Positions 1 through 8,507 of a DNA stretch of 64,000 nt are shown here, one piece after another; within the stretch, counting starts at the first letter, position 1, and the number at the start of each line of letters is the position of its first letter. This DNA is from JBCDCY01 sp039180875 (GTDB taxonomy: Bacteria > Pseudomonadota > Alphaproteobacteria > Rhodobacterales > Rhodobacteraceae). The stretch covers positions 1 to 64,000 of the forward strand of contig JBCDCY010000006.1 in the NCBI GenBank assembly GCA_039180875.1. Direction: 5' to 3'. Under the pieces are notes generated by a model, which was not told the DNA's origin, did not search any database, and was given only the letters and a program-made list of their open reading frames with translations. A program made the translations under genes and the position numbers.

Positions 1-615
1 GCTAACGCGCACTGTCTTAAATCCGCCTGGTGGCCTGGAATCCCGCCCAGCTAATTTTTGGGGTTCGACTATGAACGGCGCCCAGGCATCCAGCCCCGCA
101 TGGGCGTAGTGGGCCGCGACGTCGCGGGAGACCCAGCGGCCGGCCGCCCGGTCGTTTTGCTCGAGCAATGTTCCCTCGGGCTCCGTCACGCGCAGCAATC
201 CCTCGATCCGTACCGGTTCTGCCGGCCGGCTCAGGTCGGCGTCTGGCAGGCCCTGGGGCACGAAGCCCCGGTTGATCCAGACCGGCCCGCGCTCCGTCGT
301 GAGCGGCGTCATCAGCCAGTGGCCGGGGCCAAGCTCCGTCACCGCTTTCACCCGCTCGGCGAGGTCGTGGCGGAACGTGCCCTCCAACCCGACCCGGAGA
401 TAGCTGTGCGCCTCGGGCGTATATGCCTCCCAGGGCAGGGCGACCGGTGCGCCGAAGGCTCGCGCCTCCACCGCCTCGATCAACCCGAGCTTCCAGTCGA
501 GGCGGCGCAGCTGCCAGTTGCCGAGGCCGATCAAGGTCACGAAGATCACGCCGGCCAGGACGAGCAGGGTGAGGTCGAGCCAGAGCGGCCTCCTCCCCCG
601 ATCGTCCCGGGTCAT
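1..615 (-). CDS. SURF1 family oxidase assembly protein (partial, C-terminus beyond left edge)
   Basis: SURF1 proteins help insert haem into terminal oxidases and sit in the inner membrane. I translated the minus strand from the ATG at 615. The protein begins MTRDDRGRRPLW, then has a hydrophobic stretch (LTLLVLAGVIFVTLIGL), then the family hallmark LGNWQLRRLDWK. Further on come a PVWINRGFVP segment and PPGGFKTVRVS at the edge, which in the family leads into the second membrane helix. The reading frame stays open to base 1, so about 205 residues are visible. Its ATG overlaps the cyoD stop (ATGA, 612-615), so it is the last visible gene of the cyo operon. The family assignment is firm; pairing with the bo3 oxidase is inferred from position. 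Confidence 0.9.
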   Translation of the reverse strand, partial: MTRDDRGRRPLWLDLTLLVLAGVIFVTLIGLGNWQLRRLDWKLGLIEAVEARAFGAPVALPWEAYTPEAHSYLRVGLEGTFRHDLAERVKAVTELGPGHWLMTPLTTERGPVWINRGFVPQGLPDADLSRPAEPVRIEGLLRVTEPEGTLLEQNDRAAGRWVSRDVAAHYAHAGLDAWAPFIVEPQKLAGRDSRPPGGFKTVRVS

Positions 616-968
616 GGCAGGTTGCGCACCCGCTCGATCTGCTCGTGCGCCGGCATCATGTTTTCGTCGAGATGGAACATCACCCAGATCGACCCGGCGA
701 GCACGATCACCAGGATCACCCCGGTGAAGACCAGCGACATCGCCTGCCAGCCTTGCTCCGCCTTCACGCTGACGTGGAGGAAATAGTAGACGTGCACCAT
801 GATCTGCACCGCCCCCATGACGAAGATCACGGTGAGGGCGAGGGGCACGCTGTCGGTCGGCTTGCCGAGCACGATCCAGAAGGGGATCACCGTCAGCACC
901 ACCGAAAGGCCAAAGCCGATCAAATAGGAGCGGTAGGAGCCGTGGGCCGCGTGGGCGTGATCGCTCAT
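612..968 (-). CDS. cyoD: Cytochrome o ubiquinol oxidase subunit IV
   Basis: This is the small membrane subunit of the bo3-type quinol oxidase, needed for assembly or stability of the binuclear centre. The protein is 118 aa and starts MSDHAHAAHGSYRSYLIGF, typical of CyoD. It has three hydrophobic segments: around residues 15-37, 43-65 (which continues into MVHVYYFLHV) and 77-100. The ATG at 968 was chosen because it overlaps the cyoC stop by 4 nt and gives the family's usual length; an upstream extension to 1124 would run through cyoC. It lies in the order cyoA-B-C-D-SURF1. Confidence 0.93.
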   Translation of the reverse strand: MSDHAHAAHGSYRSYLIGFGLSVVLTVIPFWIVLGKPTDSVPLALTVIFVMGAVQIMVHVYYFLHVSVKAEQGWQAMSLVFTGVILVIVLAGSIWVMFHLDENMMPAHEQIERVRNLP

Positions 969-1645
969 ATCAGCACTCCCGCGAGATAGACGAACGAGAA
1001 CACCCCGATCCAGATCAGATCGAGGAAATGCCAGAAAAGGCTGAGGCACATGATGCGTCGCCGGTTCTCCGCCGTCAGCCCGTGCAGACGCAGCTGGGCG
1101 AGCAGCACCGTCAGCCAGATGCAACCCGACAGCACGTGCAGACCGTGGGTGCCCACCAGCAGATAGAAGGAGGAGAGAAAGGCGCTGGCCATCGGTGTCG
1201 CGCCGAGATGCCAGAGATGGCTGAACTCCATCAGCTCGAGCCCGAGGAAGGCGAGGCCGAACAGCCCGGTGACGACCAGCCAGAAGATCAAGCCGCGCAG
1301 GTTGTCGGCCTGCATCGAGATCATCGCGAAGCCGTAGGTGATCGAGCTGAAGAGCAGCATGAAGGTCGCCACTAGGATCATCTCGATCTCGAAAAGATCC
1401 ACCGGGGCAGGGCCCGCGGCGTAGTTCTGGCCGAGCACGGCATGGACGGCGAACAGGATGCCGAAGAGCAGGCAGTCGCTCATCAAGTAGAGCCAGAAGC
1501 CCAGCATCGTGCCCGTCTCGTGGGCATGATCGCCCTCGCCGTCATGGGCCTCTTCGATCACATGGAACTCGAAGGGGCCGTCGGGCGCGGGCTTCGGCGC
1601 CTCGAAGTCTGGGGTGTAGGCGGCGTCAGCGGGTGGGGTCGTCAT
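965..1645 (-). CDS. cyoC: Cytochrome o ubiquinol oxidase subunit III
   Basis: CyoC is the haem-copper oxidase subunit III homologue, a five-helix membrane protein without redox centres. From the ATG at 1645 the product is 226 aa. It has a polar N-terminus of about 45 residues containing a His/Glu-rich patch, then five membrane helices with family motifs GFWLYLMSD, FLGLELMEF, LVGTHGLHV and a C-terminal WIGVFSFVYL. The start codon overlaps the cyoB stop by one base (TGATG). The longer upstream open frame to 1792 was rejected because it lies inside cyoB and is arginine-rich nonsense. Confidence 0.94.
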   Translation of the reverse strand: MTTPPADAAYTPDFEAPKPAPDGPFEFHVIEEAHDGEGDHAHETGTMLGFWLYLMSDCLLFGILFAVHAVLGQNYAAGPAPVDLFEIEMILVATFMLLFSSITYGFAMISMQADNLRGLIFWLVVTGLFGLAFLGLELMEFSHLWHLGATPMASAFLSSFYLLVGTHGLHVLSGCIWLTVLLAQLRLHGLTAENRRRIMCLSLFWHFLDLIWIGVFSFVYLAGVLI

Positions 1646-3675
1646 CACTCGGCCGGTTGCGCGCGGGCCTCGGTCCGCGCTGCCTCGATGGCGCGCACAT
1701 CCTCGGCCGGCACGTAGTAATCGCGGTCGTAGTTGAAGGTGTGCCCGATCCCGTAGGCCAGCGCGCCGACGAAGCTGAGGGCGGCAAGCCACCAGACATG
1801 CCAGATCAAGGCAAAGCCCATCACCGTCATGATGGCCGACAGGATGACGCCCGTGGCGGTGTAGTGCGGCATGTGGATCGGTCGGAAGCCTTCCATCGGT
1901 CGACGATAGCCGTGGCGCTTCATGTGGGTCCAGGCGTCGATCTCATAAACCCGCGGAGTGAAAGCGAAGTTGTAGTAGGGCGGCGGGGAGGAGGTCGACC
2001 ACTCCAATGTCCGACCGTCCCAGGGATCGCCGGTCTCGTCGCGCAGGGCCTCGCGCCGGCGGATCGAGACGAAGAGCTGCACGAAGAAGGCGCCGATGCC
2101 TACGGCGATGCACAGCGCGCCGGCGGCCGCGACCAGGAAGTAGCCGCCGTAGATCGTCTCCTCGAACTGGCTGAGGCGCCGGGTGACGCCCATCAGCCCG
2201 AGCACGTAGAGCGGCATGAAGGCGAGGTAGAAGCCGATCAGCCAGAACCAGAAGCTGACCTTGCCCCAGAAGGGATCCAGGCGATAGCCGAAGGCCTTCG
2301 GATACCAGTAATTGATGCCCGCGAAGATGCCGAAGACCACGCCGCCGATGATGACGTTGTGGAAATGCGCCACCAGGAAGAGGGAGTTGTGCAGCACGTA
2401 ATCCGCTGGCGGCACGGCCAGCAGCACGCCCGTCATGCCGCCGATCACGAAGGTGAGCATGAAGCCGATGACCCAGAGCATCGGCACCTCATACTGGATC
2501 CGGCCCTTGTACATGGTGAAGAGCCAGTTGAAGAGCTTCGCGCCGGTCGGGATCGAGATGATCATGGTGGTGATCCCGAAGAACGAGTTCACGTCCGCGC
2601 CCGCGCCCATGGTGAAGAAGTGGTGCAGCCAGACGATGTAGGAAAGCACCATGATCACGCAGGTCGCGTAGACCATCGAGGTGTAGCCGAACAGCCGCTT
2701 GCCGGTGAAGGTCGGCACCACCTCCGAGAAGATACCGAAGATCGGCAGGGTGAGGATGTAGACCTCCGGATGGCCCCAGATCCAGATGAGGTTCACGTAC
2801 ATCATCGGATTGCCGCCGAGCTCGTTCGTGAAGAAATGCGTGCCGAGATAGCGGTCGGCCGTCAGCAGCGCGAGGGTGGCGGTCAGCACCGGGAAGGTGG
2901 CGACGATCAGCACGTTGGTGCAGAGCGTCGTCCAGCAGAAGATCGGCATCTTCATCCAGGTCATGCCCGGGGCGCGCATCTTCACCAATGTGACGATCAG
3001 GTTGATGCCTGAGAGCGTCGTGCCGATGCCGGCGATGTTGAGGGACCAAAGGTAGTAGTCCATGCCGACGCCCGGACTGAACGTGAGCCCCGAGAGCGGT
3101 GGATAGGCGAGCCAGCCGACCTTCGCGAACTCTCCGACGAAGAGCGACGCCATGATCAGCACGGCGCCCGAGACCGTCAGCCAGAAGCTGAAGTTGTTCA
3201 GGAAGGGAAAGGCGACGTCGCGCGCGCCGATCTGCAGCGGCATCACGTAGTTCATGAAGCCGGTGATGAACGGCATCGCCACGAAGAAGATCATGATCAC
3301 GCCGTGGGCCGTGAAGATCTGGTCGTAGTGGTGCGCGTCGAGGTAGCTGCCATAGCCCATCGAGGCGAGGGCCTGCTGCGTCCGCATCAGCAGCGCATCG
3401 GCAAAGCCCCGCACGAACATCACCAGGGCCAGGATCATGTACATGATCCCAATTTTCTTGTGGTCGATCGAGGTGATCCACTCGCGCCAGAGATATCCCC
3501 AGAGCCGGTAGTAGGTAAGTGCCGCGAACAGGCCGATGCCCAGGATCACCGTGCCGATGAAGGTCACCAGGATCGTCGGATCGTAGAACGGGAAGACGTC
3601 CCAGGTGAGCTTGCCGAAGATCGGATGGGCCTCGGGGGCGCCGGCGGTGCCGTGGAGGGAGTTCGGTGACGCCAT
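1645..3675 (-). CDS. cyoB: Cytochrome o ubiquinol oxidase subunit I
   Basis: This is the catalytic subunit of the bo3 quinol oxidase, which reduces O2 to water and pumps protons across the inner membrane. It has 676 aa, close to the usual CyoB length. Haem-copper signatures are visible: WIWGHPEVYILTLP (the His and cross-linked Tyr of CuB), VWLHHFFTMG (the two other CuB histidines) and VAHFHNVIIGG (the His-x-His pair that binds the two haems). The N-terminus MASPNSLHGT precedes FGKLTWDVFPFYDP, as in other CyoB proteins. It lies 6 nt downstream of cyoA. Confidence is high from motifs and operon order. Confidence 0.97.
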   Translation of the reverse strand: MASPNSLHGTAGAPEAHPIFGKLTWDVFPFYDPTILVTFIGTVILGIGLFAALTYYRLWGYLWREWITSIDHKKIGIMYMILALVMFVRGFADALLMRTQQALASMGYGSYLDAHHYDQIFTAHGVIMIFFVAMPFITGFMNYVMPLQIGARDVAFPFLNNFSFWLTVSGAVLIMASLFVGEFAKVGWLAYPPLSGLTFSPGVGMDYYLWSLNIAGIGTTLSGINLIVTLVKMRAPGMTWMKMPIFCWTTLCTNVLIVATFPVLTATLALLTADRYLGTHFFTNELGGNPMMYVNLIWIWGHPEVYILTLPIFGIFSEVVPTFTGKRLFGYTSMVYATCVIMVLSYIVWLHHFFTMGAGADVNSFFGITTMIISIPTGAKLFNWLFTMYKGRIQYEVPMLWVIGFMLTFVIGGMTGVLLAVPPADYVLHNSLFLVAHFHNVIIGGVVFGIFAGINYWYPKAFGYRLDPFWGKVSFWFWLIGFYLAFMPLYVLGLMGVTRRLSQFEETIYGGYFLVAAAGALCIAVGIGAFFVQLFVSIRRREALRDETGDPWDGRTLEWSTSSPPPYYNFAFTPRVYEIDAWTHMKRHGYRRPMEGFRPIHMPHYTATGVILSAIMTVMGFALIWHVWWLAALSFVGALAYGIGHTFNYDRDYYVPAEDVRAIEAARTEARAQPAE

Positions 3676-3681
3676 GCTCGC

Positions 3682-4773
3682 TCAGTTCGCTTGCGGGGAG
3701 GGGGGGTCCTGGCTGCCGGTCGGCGCGTCGGGAAGGAGAGAGATCGCCGCGAGGATGTCATCCGAGCGCCCCTGAAGCGACGGCCGAAGCACGGCGAACA
3801 ATGCCCGCGGATCGTCGGCCGTGCAAAGCCCCCGGTAAAGCTCGCGGTTGTAGAGCCCAGCAATGCCGCCGCCGCCCAGGGCGTCGACCATCATCATGTC
3901 GTTCAGGCAGAGATCATCCTCACCCACACACAGATTGAGGATGCGATCCCAGAGCCCGTCCTCGATCCCATCGTAGTAGGTGACCGGGTGGTCGATGCTG
4001 GCCTCTTCGAGCGCCACATAGGCCGCCCGGTCCATGATCGGCGCATCGCCCCGCACGCGCTCCACCCAGCCGTCGAACCCGGCCTCGTCGAAGGCGTGGA
4101 ACTTGAACCGCATCTGGGAGAAGCCCGCGCCGCTGTAGTTGGCGGAGAAGCCGTCATAGACCCCGGGCACGTTCATCACCGCATTGAGCTCCGTCTGCAT
4201 CCCCGCCATGGCGTAGATCTGGCCGGCCAACGCCGGGACGTAGAAGGAGTTCATCACGGTGGCGGAGGTGAGCTGGAACTCGATCGGGCGATCGACGATC
4301 GCCGCCGCCTCGTTCACCGTGGCGATGCCGTGCTCCGGGTAAATGAAGAGCCACTTCCAGTCGAGCGACACCACCCGCACCACCATGGGCTCGACGGCAG
4401 GATCGACCGGCGTCTCGGCCGATATCCGGCGGAGCGGGTCGTAGGGGTTGAGGCGGTGCGTCGCCACCCAGGTAAGACCCGCAAGGCAGATGATGATGGC
4501 GAGCGGCACGGACCAGACCACGATCTCCAGACTGATCGAGTGGTCCCAGTCGGGCTCGTACCGCGCCCGCTTGTTCGACGCCCGATAGCGCACCGCAAAG
4601 AACACCGTCAGCGCCATCACCGGCAAGATGACGATCAGCATCAGCACGGTGGCGTAGACGATCAGCTGACCCTGCTGCACCGCCACGTCGCCAGCCGGGC
4701 GCAGGACGATCAGCTCGCAGCCGGAGACCAGGCCGGCCAGGATGGAGAGTATCAAGATCCGCGCGCCACGCAT
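3682..4773 (-). CDS. cyoA: Cytochrome o ubiquinol oxidase subunit II (lipoprotein)
   Basis: Subunit II contributes to quinol binding on the periplasmic side. The start at 4773 gives 363 aa beginning with a lipoprotein signal whose lipobox is LVSGC, followed by two membrane helices and a cupredoxin domain (SLDWKWLFIYPEHGIATVNE, later NYSGAGFSQMRFKFHAF). The CuA ligands of cytochrome c oxidase (CxxxCxxxH) are absent, which identifies a quinol rather than cytochrome c oxidase. A C-terminal extension of about 100 residues holds two Cys in LCVGEDDLC. The frame is open far upstream to 6276, but that part is antisense to the MFS gene and was discarded. Confidence 0.95.
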   Translation of the reverse strand: MRGARILILSILAGLVSGCELIVLRPAGDVAVQQGQLIVYATVLMLIVILPVMALTVFFAVRYRASNKRARYEPDWDHSISLEIVVWSVPLAIIICLAGLTWVATHRLNPYDPLRRISAETPVDPAVEPMVVRVVSLDWKWLFIYPEHGIATVNEAAAIVDRPIEFQLTSATVMNSFYVPALAGQIYAMAGMQTELNAVMNVPGVYDGFSANYSGAGFSQMRFKFHAFDEAGFDGWVERVRGDAPIMDRAAYVALEEASIDHPVTYYDGIEDGLWDRILNLCVGEDDLCLNDMMMVDALGGGGIAGLYNRELYRGLCTADDPRALFAVLRPSLQGRSDDILAAISLLPDAPTGSQDPPSPQAN

Positions 4774-4830
4774 CGCTGGACCCCGCGAATAGGCCTCGGT
4801 CGAGTCGCCGAGGCGGCTTTGGCTGGCTCG

Positions 4831-4836
4831 ACTATA
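4831..4836 (-). promoter_or_regulatory. Candidate -10 element for the cyo operon
   Basis: The minus strand reads TATAGT here, 58 nt before the cyoA ATG, and matches the sigma-70 -10 consensus at five of six positions. No good -35 hexamer was found at the expected spacing, so this is only a candidate. The 201-nt gap 4774-4974 must also hold the promoter of the divergent MFS gene. Confidence 0.3.
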
Positions 4837-4974
4837 ACACCGATTTGCAGCACTCTGTGTACGCTTGAAAGGCCGCGTGATACAGGATGCCGCAGCCAAG
4901 GGTGCGACGCGACGTGCCAACCTCGCGGCACTCCTTGCGCGAAGACAAGACAGACCTGACCCCCGAAGGAGCCC

Positions 4975-6270
4975 GTGACTGAACCCGTGACCGACGCCCA
5001 AGCTGTCCCGACCCAGACCGCGACCATCGACGAGGTCATCACCACCGTCATCATGGCGCGGGTCACCGATTTCTTCGGCTTCTTCGTCTACGCCATCGCC
5101 TCGGCCCTGGTCTTTCCGCGCCTGTTCTTCCCGACCTTCGATCCGGTCACGGGAACGCTGCTCTCGTTCGCGGTGTTTTCGCTGGCGTTTCTGGCCCGGC
5201 CATTCGGCAGTGCCTTCGGTGGCGTGATCCAGCGCCGGATCAGTCAGCCGGTGCGCATCACCGTCGCGCTGATGATCTTCGGCAGCTCGACCGTGGCGAT
5301 CGGCCTGTTGCCGAGCTACGGCTCCATCGGCTGGGTCGCGCCCGCTCTGCTCGCCGCGCTGAGGGTGGCCCAGGGGATCGGGCTCGGCGGCGCCTGGGAC
5401 GGCATCACGCTGCAATTGCAGAACGCCGCGCCGGACGGGCGCAAGGGCCTCTACGGTATGGTGCCGCAGCTTGGCGGGCCGATCGGCTTCTGTGTCGCGG
5501 CCTCGCTGTTCTACGTGCTGACCGACTTCCTGACGGAGGAGGAATTCTTCACCTACGGCTGGCGCTTTGCCTTCTTCGGGGTGCTGGCGGTGAACGTGGT
5601 CTCGCTCTTTGCCAGGCTGCGCCTTCTCACCACCGATTTCGGTGCGGAGAAAGTGGAGGTGCAACACGCCCCCCTCGGCGCGCTTTTGCGCGATCAGTGG
5701 CGGCCGATCCTGATCTCCACCTTCATGCCATTGGCGAGCTATGCGCTCTTCCACATGGTCACGGTCTTCCCGCTGGCCTTCGCGCTGCTCTATTCCAACG
5801 ACGGCATCGCCGGGATCCTGCTGCTGCAACTGGCCGGCGGGGTGCTCGCGGTCTTCGCCGTGATCGCCTCCGGCGTGCTGTCGGACCGCTACGGCCGGCC
5901 GCGCACGCTCGGCCTCTGCACCCTGATCGTGCCGCTCCTCTGCCTCACCATCCCGACGCTGAACTCCCAGCCGTGGATCTACATCCTGTTCGGTTTCGTG
6001 CTGCTCGGCCTCGCCCACGGTCAGTCGAGCGCTATCGCGCCCACCCGGTTCTTGCCGGAATATCGCTATGCCGGCGTCTCTCTCTCCACCAACCTGTCCT
6101 GGATCTTCGGCGCAGCCTTCGCGCCTTTGGTCGGGCTTGCCCTGACCGCGGGTTTCGGCCTCGGCGCCTCGGCGCTCTATCTGCTGTCGGGCGCGGTGGT
6201 GACGGCACTCGTGCTCTACGCGCGCTACGGGCGCGAAGCCTTCCGCATCAGCCGCCGCGCAGCGGAATGA
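4975..6270 (+). CDS. MFS transporter, metabolite:H+ symporter type
   Basis: This 431-aa protein is a twelve-helix major facilitator of the inner membrane. It begins at a GTG preceded by a GAAGGA ribosome-binding site. The first helices carry ADFFGFF-like sequence (VTDFFGFFVYAIASALVFP), and loop 2-3 carries LARPFGSAFGGVI, as in metabolite:H+ symporters of the ShiA/ProP group. The loop 8-9 region contains SGVLSDRYGRPRT, the repeated MFS signature. Such carriers take up organic acids or osmolytes. The substrate cannot be read from the sequence. It is transcribed divergently from cyoABCD, with which it probably shares no function. Confidence 0.85.
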   Translation: MTEPVTDAQAVPTQTATIDEVITTVIMARVTDFFGFFVYAIASALVFPRLFFPTFDPVTGTLLSFAVFSLAFLARPFGSAFGGVIQRRISQPVRITVALMIFGSSTVAIGLLPSYGSIGWVAPALLAALRVAQGIGLGGAWDGITLQLQNAAPDGRKGLYGMVPQLGGPIGFCVAASLFYVLTDFLTEEEFFTYGWRFAFFGVLAVNVVSLFARLRLLTTDFGAEKVEVQHAPLGALLRDQWRPILISTFMPLASYALFHMVTVFPLAFALLYSNDGIAGILLLQLAGGVLAVFAVIASGVLSDRYGRPRTLGLCTLIVPLLCLTIPTLNSQPWIYILFGFVLLGLAHGQSSAIAPTRFLPEYRYAGVSLSTNLSWIFGAAFAPLVGLALTAGFGLGASALYLLSGAVVTALVLYARYGREAFRISRRAAE

Positions 6271-6475
6271 AGCCAAGCGCCAGCAGGCAGGCGGCGGCGA
6301 CCGAGCCGAACAGCCAGGCCTGCCAGGCCGGGCCCTGCTGCTTCCAGACCCGGCGGTAGCGATAGCCGGCGATCACCGCCAGAACGAACAGGGCGGTGGC
6401 GGAAACCGGCGTGAGGGTGAGGCCGCCTACAATCAGGGGTGGTTTCCCAGTTGGTGATTCGTCGTCTAGGCTCAC
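6248..6475 (-). CDS. Small two-helix membrane protein, unknown function
   Basis: I do not recognise this protein. A minus-strand frame ends at 6248 and contains two clear hydrophobic helices, PVSATALFVLAVIAGYRY and WLFGSVAAACLLALGFI, separated by a basic, Trp-rich loop (RRVWKQQGPAWQAW). No ATG is in place; GTG codons at 6475 or 6481 would give 75 or 77 aa. The 3' end overlaps the MFS gene tail-to-tail by 23 nt. The composition (two amphipathic helices ending in PLRGG) is more protein-like than the competing frame at 6225-6497, which is Arg/Pro-rich. Confidence is moderate. Confidence 0.45.
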   Translation of the reverse strand: MSLDDESPTGKPPLIVGGLTLTPVSATALFVLAVIAGYRYRRVWKQQGPAWQAWLFGSVAAACLLALGFIPLRGG

Positions 6476-6518
6476 TCTCACAAGGATGGTCTGACACTCA
6501 AGCAGGGAGCGCACGCCG

Positions 6519-7040
6519 ATGCCGAGCTCATACCAGCCGCCGATGCGCGGAGACACGGCGGACAAGCGGACCTTCAGCCAGTCGAAGACAACCAACCTCT
6601 CGACCGAGACCGCGACCGTGCAGAAACTGCTCGACGGCAAAGGCGACGCCGTCTTCGCCATCGAGCCAGAGGAGACATTGGGCCGCGCCGTCGAGATCCT
6701 GCGCGACCGCCGGATCGGCGCCCTCGTGGTCACGGACGCTGCCGGCACCCTTCTCGGCATCCTGTCGGAGCGCGATATCGTGCGCAAACTCGCCGACACC
6801 CCCGGCCGCACGCTGCCAAAGCGCGTCGAAGAGGTGATGACCAGCGAGGTCGAGGTCTGCGCCCCGGAGGAGCCGCTGGTCTCCGTCCTCCGACGCATGA
6901 CCAACGGTCGGTTTCGCCACATGCCGGTGATGGTCGACGGCAAGCTCGCCGGCATGGTGACGATCGGCGATGTGGTGAACTATCGCCTGAAAGAGCTGGA
7001 GCACGAGGCGCTACAGCTCAAACAGATGATCGTCGGCTAA
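6519..7040 (+). CDS. CBS-pair domain protein
   Basis: This 173-aa soluble protein consists of two CBS motifs (about residues 35-95 and 103-165) after a polar N-terminus. Family residues are visible: GDAVFAIEPEETLGRAVEIL, then GALVVTDAAGTLLGILSERDIVR in the first repeat, and FRHMPVMVDGKLAGMVTIGDVV in the second. Stand-alone CBS pairs bind adenosyl ligands and act as sensors, but the partner is unknown. A shorter start at the VQKLLDGKG segment is possible. It is followed by a Rhodobacteraceae-type intergenic motif and the convergent threonine ammonia-lyase gene. Confidence 0.88.
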   Translation: MPSSYQPPMRGDTADKRTFSQSKTTNLSTETATVQKLLDGKGDAVFAIEPEETLGRAVEILRDRRIGALVVTDAAGTLLGILSERDIVRKLADTPGRTLPKRVEEVMTSEVEVCAPEEPLVSVLRRMTNGRFRHMPVMVDGKLAGMVTIGDVVNYRLKELEHEALQLKQMIVG

Positions 7041-7078
7041 CCCCGGGATTCCTACGTCGCCCGCTTTCGCAGTGGCCT

Positions 7079-7098
7079 AAATATCCCCGCCGGAGGCA
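7079..7098. repeat. Intergenic motif AAATATCCCCGCCGGAGGCA, copy 1
   Basis: This 20-nt sequence lies between the convergent CBS and threonine ammonia-lyase genes. Its reverse complement is TGCCTCCGGCGGGGATATTT. A copy differing by one G lies at 57844-57862, also just past a gene end. I associate this type of motif with gene ends in Rhodobacteraceae genomes. Function unknown; it may be part of a terminator region. Confidence 0.6.
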
Positions 7099-7117
7099 TT
7101 GAGCCTCTCGGCAGCCG

Positions 7118-8329
7118 TCAGATCCCCGTCTGGGTGCGGAGTGTGAAGCCCTTCGCCCGCAACGTCGCCACGATGTCCTCGACATGGTGCTTGTCCCGGG
7201 CTTCGATCGTCACCTCCAGTTCCGCCTGCTTGAGCGCCACGGTCTGCATCATGCGCTGATGGATCACCTCGATGACGTTCGCGCCCTTCTCCCCGATGAT
7301 GCGCGAGATGTCGGAGAGCTGGCCGGGCGTGTCGTCGATCTCGAAGATCAGGCGGGTGATGCGGCCGTCGCGCACCAGACCGCGCAGGATCAAGGTGGAG
7401 AGCAGGCGCGAGTCGATGTTGCCGCCGCAGACCACCAGGCCCACTTTCTTGCCGCGGAGCGCACCGAGATTGCGCTTGATGACGGCGAGCCCGGCACCCG
7501 GCGCCCCCTCCGCCACCAGCTTTTCGTAGGAGAGCAGATCGAAGACCGCCTCCTCAATCTCGGCCTCAGAGGCGCTGTCGACCCGGTCGACATGCCGGGC
7601 AATGACCTCGAGGTTCGTCGCCGACGGCTCCCGCACGGCGATGCCCTCGGCCAGGGTCGAGCCACCGAAATTCGTTTCCGTGCCGTCGAAGCGCGCCTTT
7701 ACCGCGTCGAACAGGGTGGCCTGGGCGCCGATCACCTCGATCCCCGGCTTGGCGTCCTTGGCCGCGACCGCCATGCCGGCGATCAGACCGCCGCCCCCCA
7801 CCGGCACGACCATGACGTCGAGGTCCGGCGCCTGCTCCAGCATCTCGAGCGCCACGGTGCCCTGACCGGCCGCCACCACCGGGTCGTCGAAAGGGTGGAT
7901 GAGGGTCAGGTTGCGCTCCGCGGCCATATCGAGGGTGAACTGCACGCTCGCGTCAAAGGCATGGCCGTGGATCACCACCTCCGCCCCGAAGTCGGAGGTG
8001 CGCTTGATCTTGTTGAAGGGCGTCCCCTCGGGCATCACGATGGTCGACGGGATGCCGAGCCGCGTCGCGTGATAAGCCACGCCCTGGGCGTGATTTCCGG
8101 CACTGCAGGCGATGACGCCAGAGGCACGCTCGGCCTCCGACAGCGTCAGCAGCTTGGCCAAAGCCCCCCGCGCCTTGAACGAGTTGGTGTGCTGCAGGTT
8201 CTCGAGCTTGAGGTAGAGCTCGATCCCCAGATGCAGCGACAGCCGGGTCGCACTGACCGTCGGCGTCATGATCGTGGCGGACCGGATCGCCGCATGCGTC
8301 GATCGGATGGTCTCAGCGGTCAAAGCCAT
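7118..8329 (-). CDS. ilvA: Threonine ammonia-lyase with C-terminal ACT domain
   Basis: This PLP enzyme deaminates threonine to 2-oxobutanoate, the first step to isoleucine or part of threonine catabolism. The 403-aa protein carries the PLP lysine in HTNSFKARGAL (Lys52) and the phosphate-binding glycine loop VGGGGLIAGM. It ends with one ACT domain of about 75 residues (LIFEIDDTPGQLSDISRIIGEKGANV), as in the shorter threonine dehydratases of alphaproteobacteria. That domain probably gives allosteric control. The single ACT domain and its length leave open whether it is biosynthetic or catabolic. It is monocistronic in appearance. Confidence 0.92.
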   Translation of the reverse strand: MALTAETIRSTHAAIRSATIMTPTVSATRLSLHLGIELYLKLENLQHTNSFKARGALAKLLTLSEAERASGVIACSAGNHAQGVAYHATRLGIPSTIVMPEGTPFNKIKRTSDFGAEVVIHGHAFDASVQFTLDMAAERNLTLIHPFDDPVVAAGQGTVALEMLEQAPDLDVMVVPVGGGGLIAGMAVAAKDAKPGIEVIGAQATLFDAVKARFDGTETNFGGSTLAEGIAVREPSATNLEVIARHVDRVDSASEAEIEEAVFDLLSYEKLVAEGAPGAGLAVIKRNLGALRGKKVGLVVCGGNIDSRLLSTLILRGLVRDGRITRLIFEIDDTPGQLSDISRIIGEKGANVIEVIHQRMMQTVALKQAELEVTIEARDKHHVEDIVATLRAKGFTLRTQTGI

Positions 8330-8507
8330 GCGCCAGCTCCTGCTTGGGGTCGTTCAGCCGTGATCGCCGGCTTTAGCGCGCCCGCGCGGCATTATCACGT
8401 CAAATGAGGGCTGCCGGACGGTGCAGTTCGGTTGCCATGGTTTTTTGTGGACAACCGGCTATGCCGGTGGCTGACCTGACGCACAGCGCAGATCGGGGAG
8501 ACGCGGG

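Noticed and set aside
1..60. The left edge contains CGCCCAGCTAATTTTTG, a stretch identical to part of human Alu repeats, suggesting contamination.
   Set aside because: The minus-strand SURF1 reading continues through it and yields PPGGFKTVRVS, which fits the family at that place; a 17-nt match alone is not enough.
1633..3012. Plus-strand 459-residue open frame.
   Set aside because: Antisense to cyoB, with the His/Arg/Glu composition typical of shadows in high-GC DNA.
965..4773. Cytochrome c oxidase (aa3 type) instead of quinol oxidase.
   Set aside because: Subunit II has a lipobox and lacks the CuA cysteines; subunit sizes and order match cyoABCD.
3682..6276. An 864-residue open frame that extends cyoA far upstream.
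   Set aside because: Residues before the lipoprotein start at 4773 are Gln/Glu/Arg/His-rich and antisense to the MFS gene.
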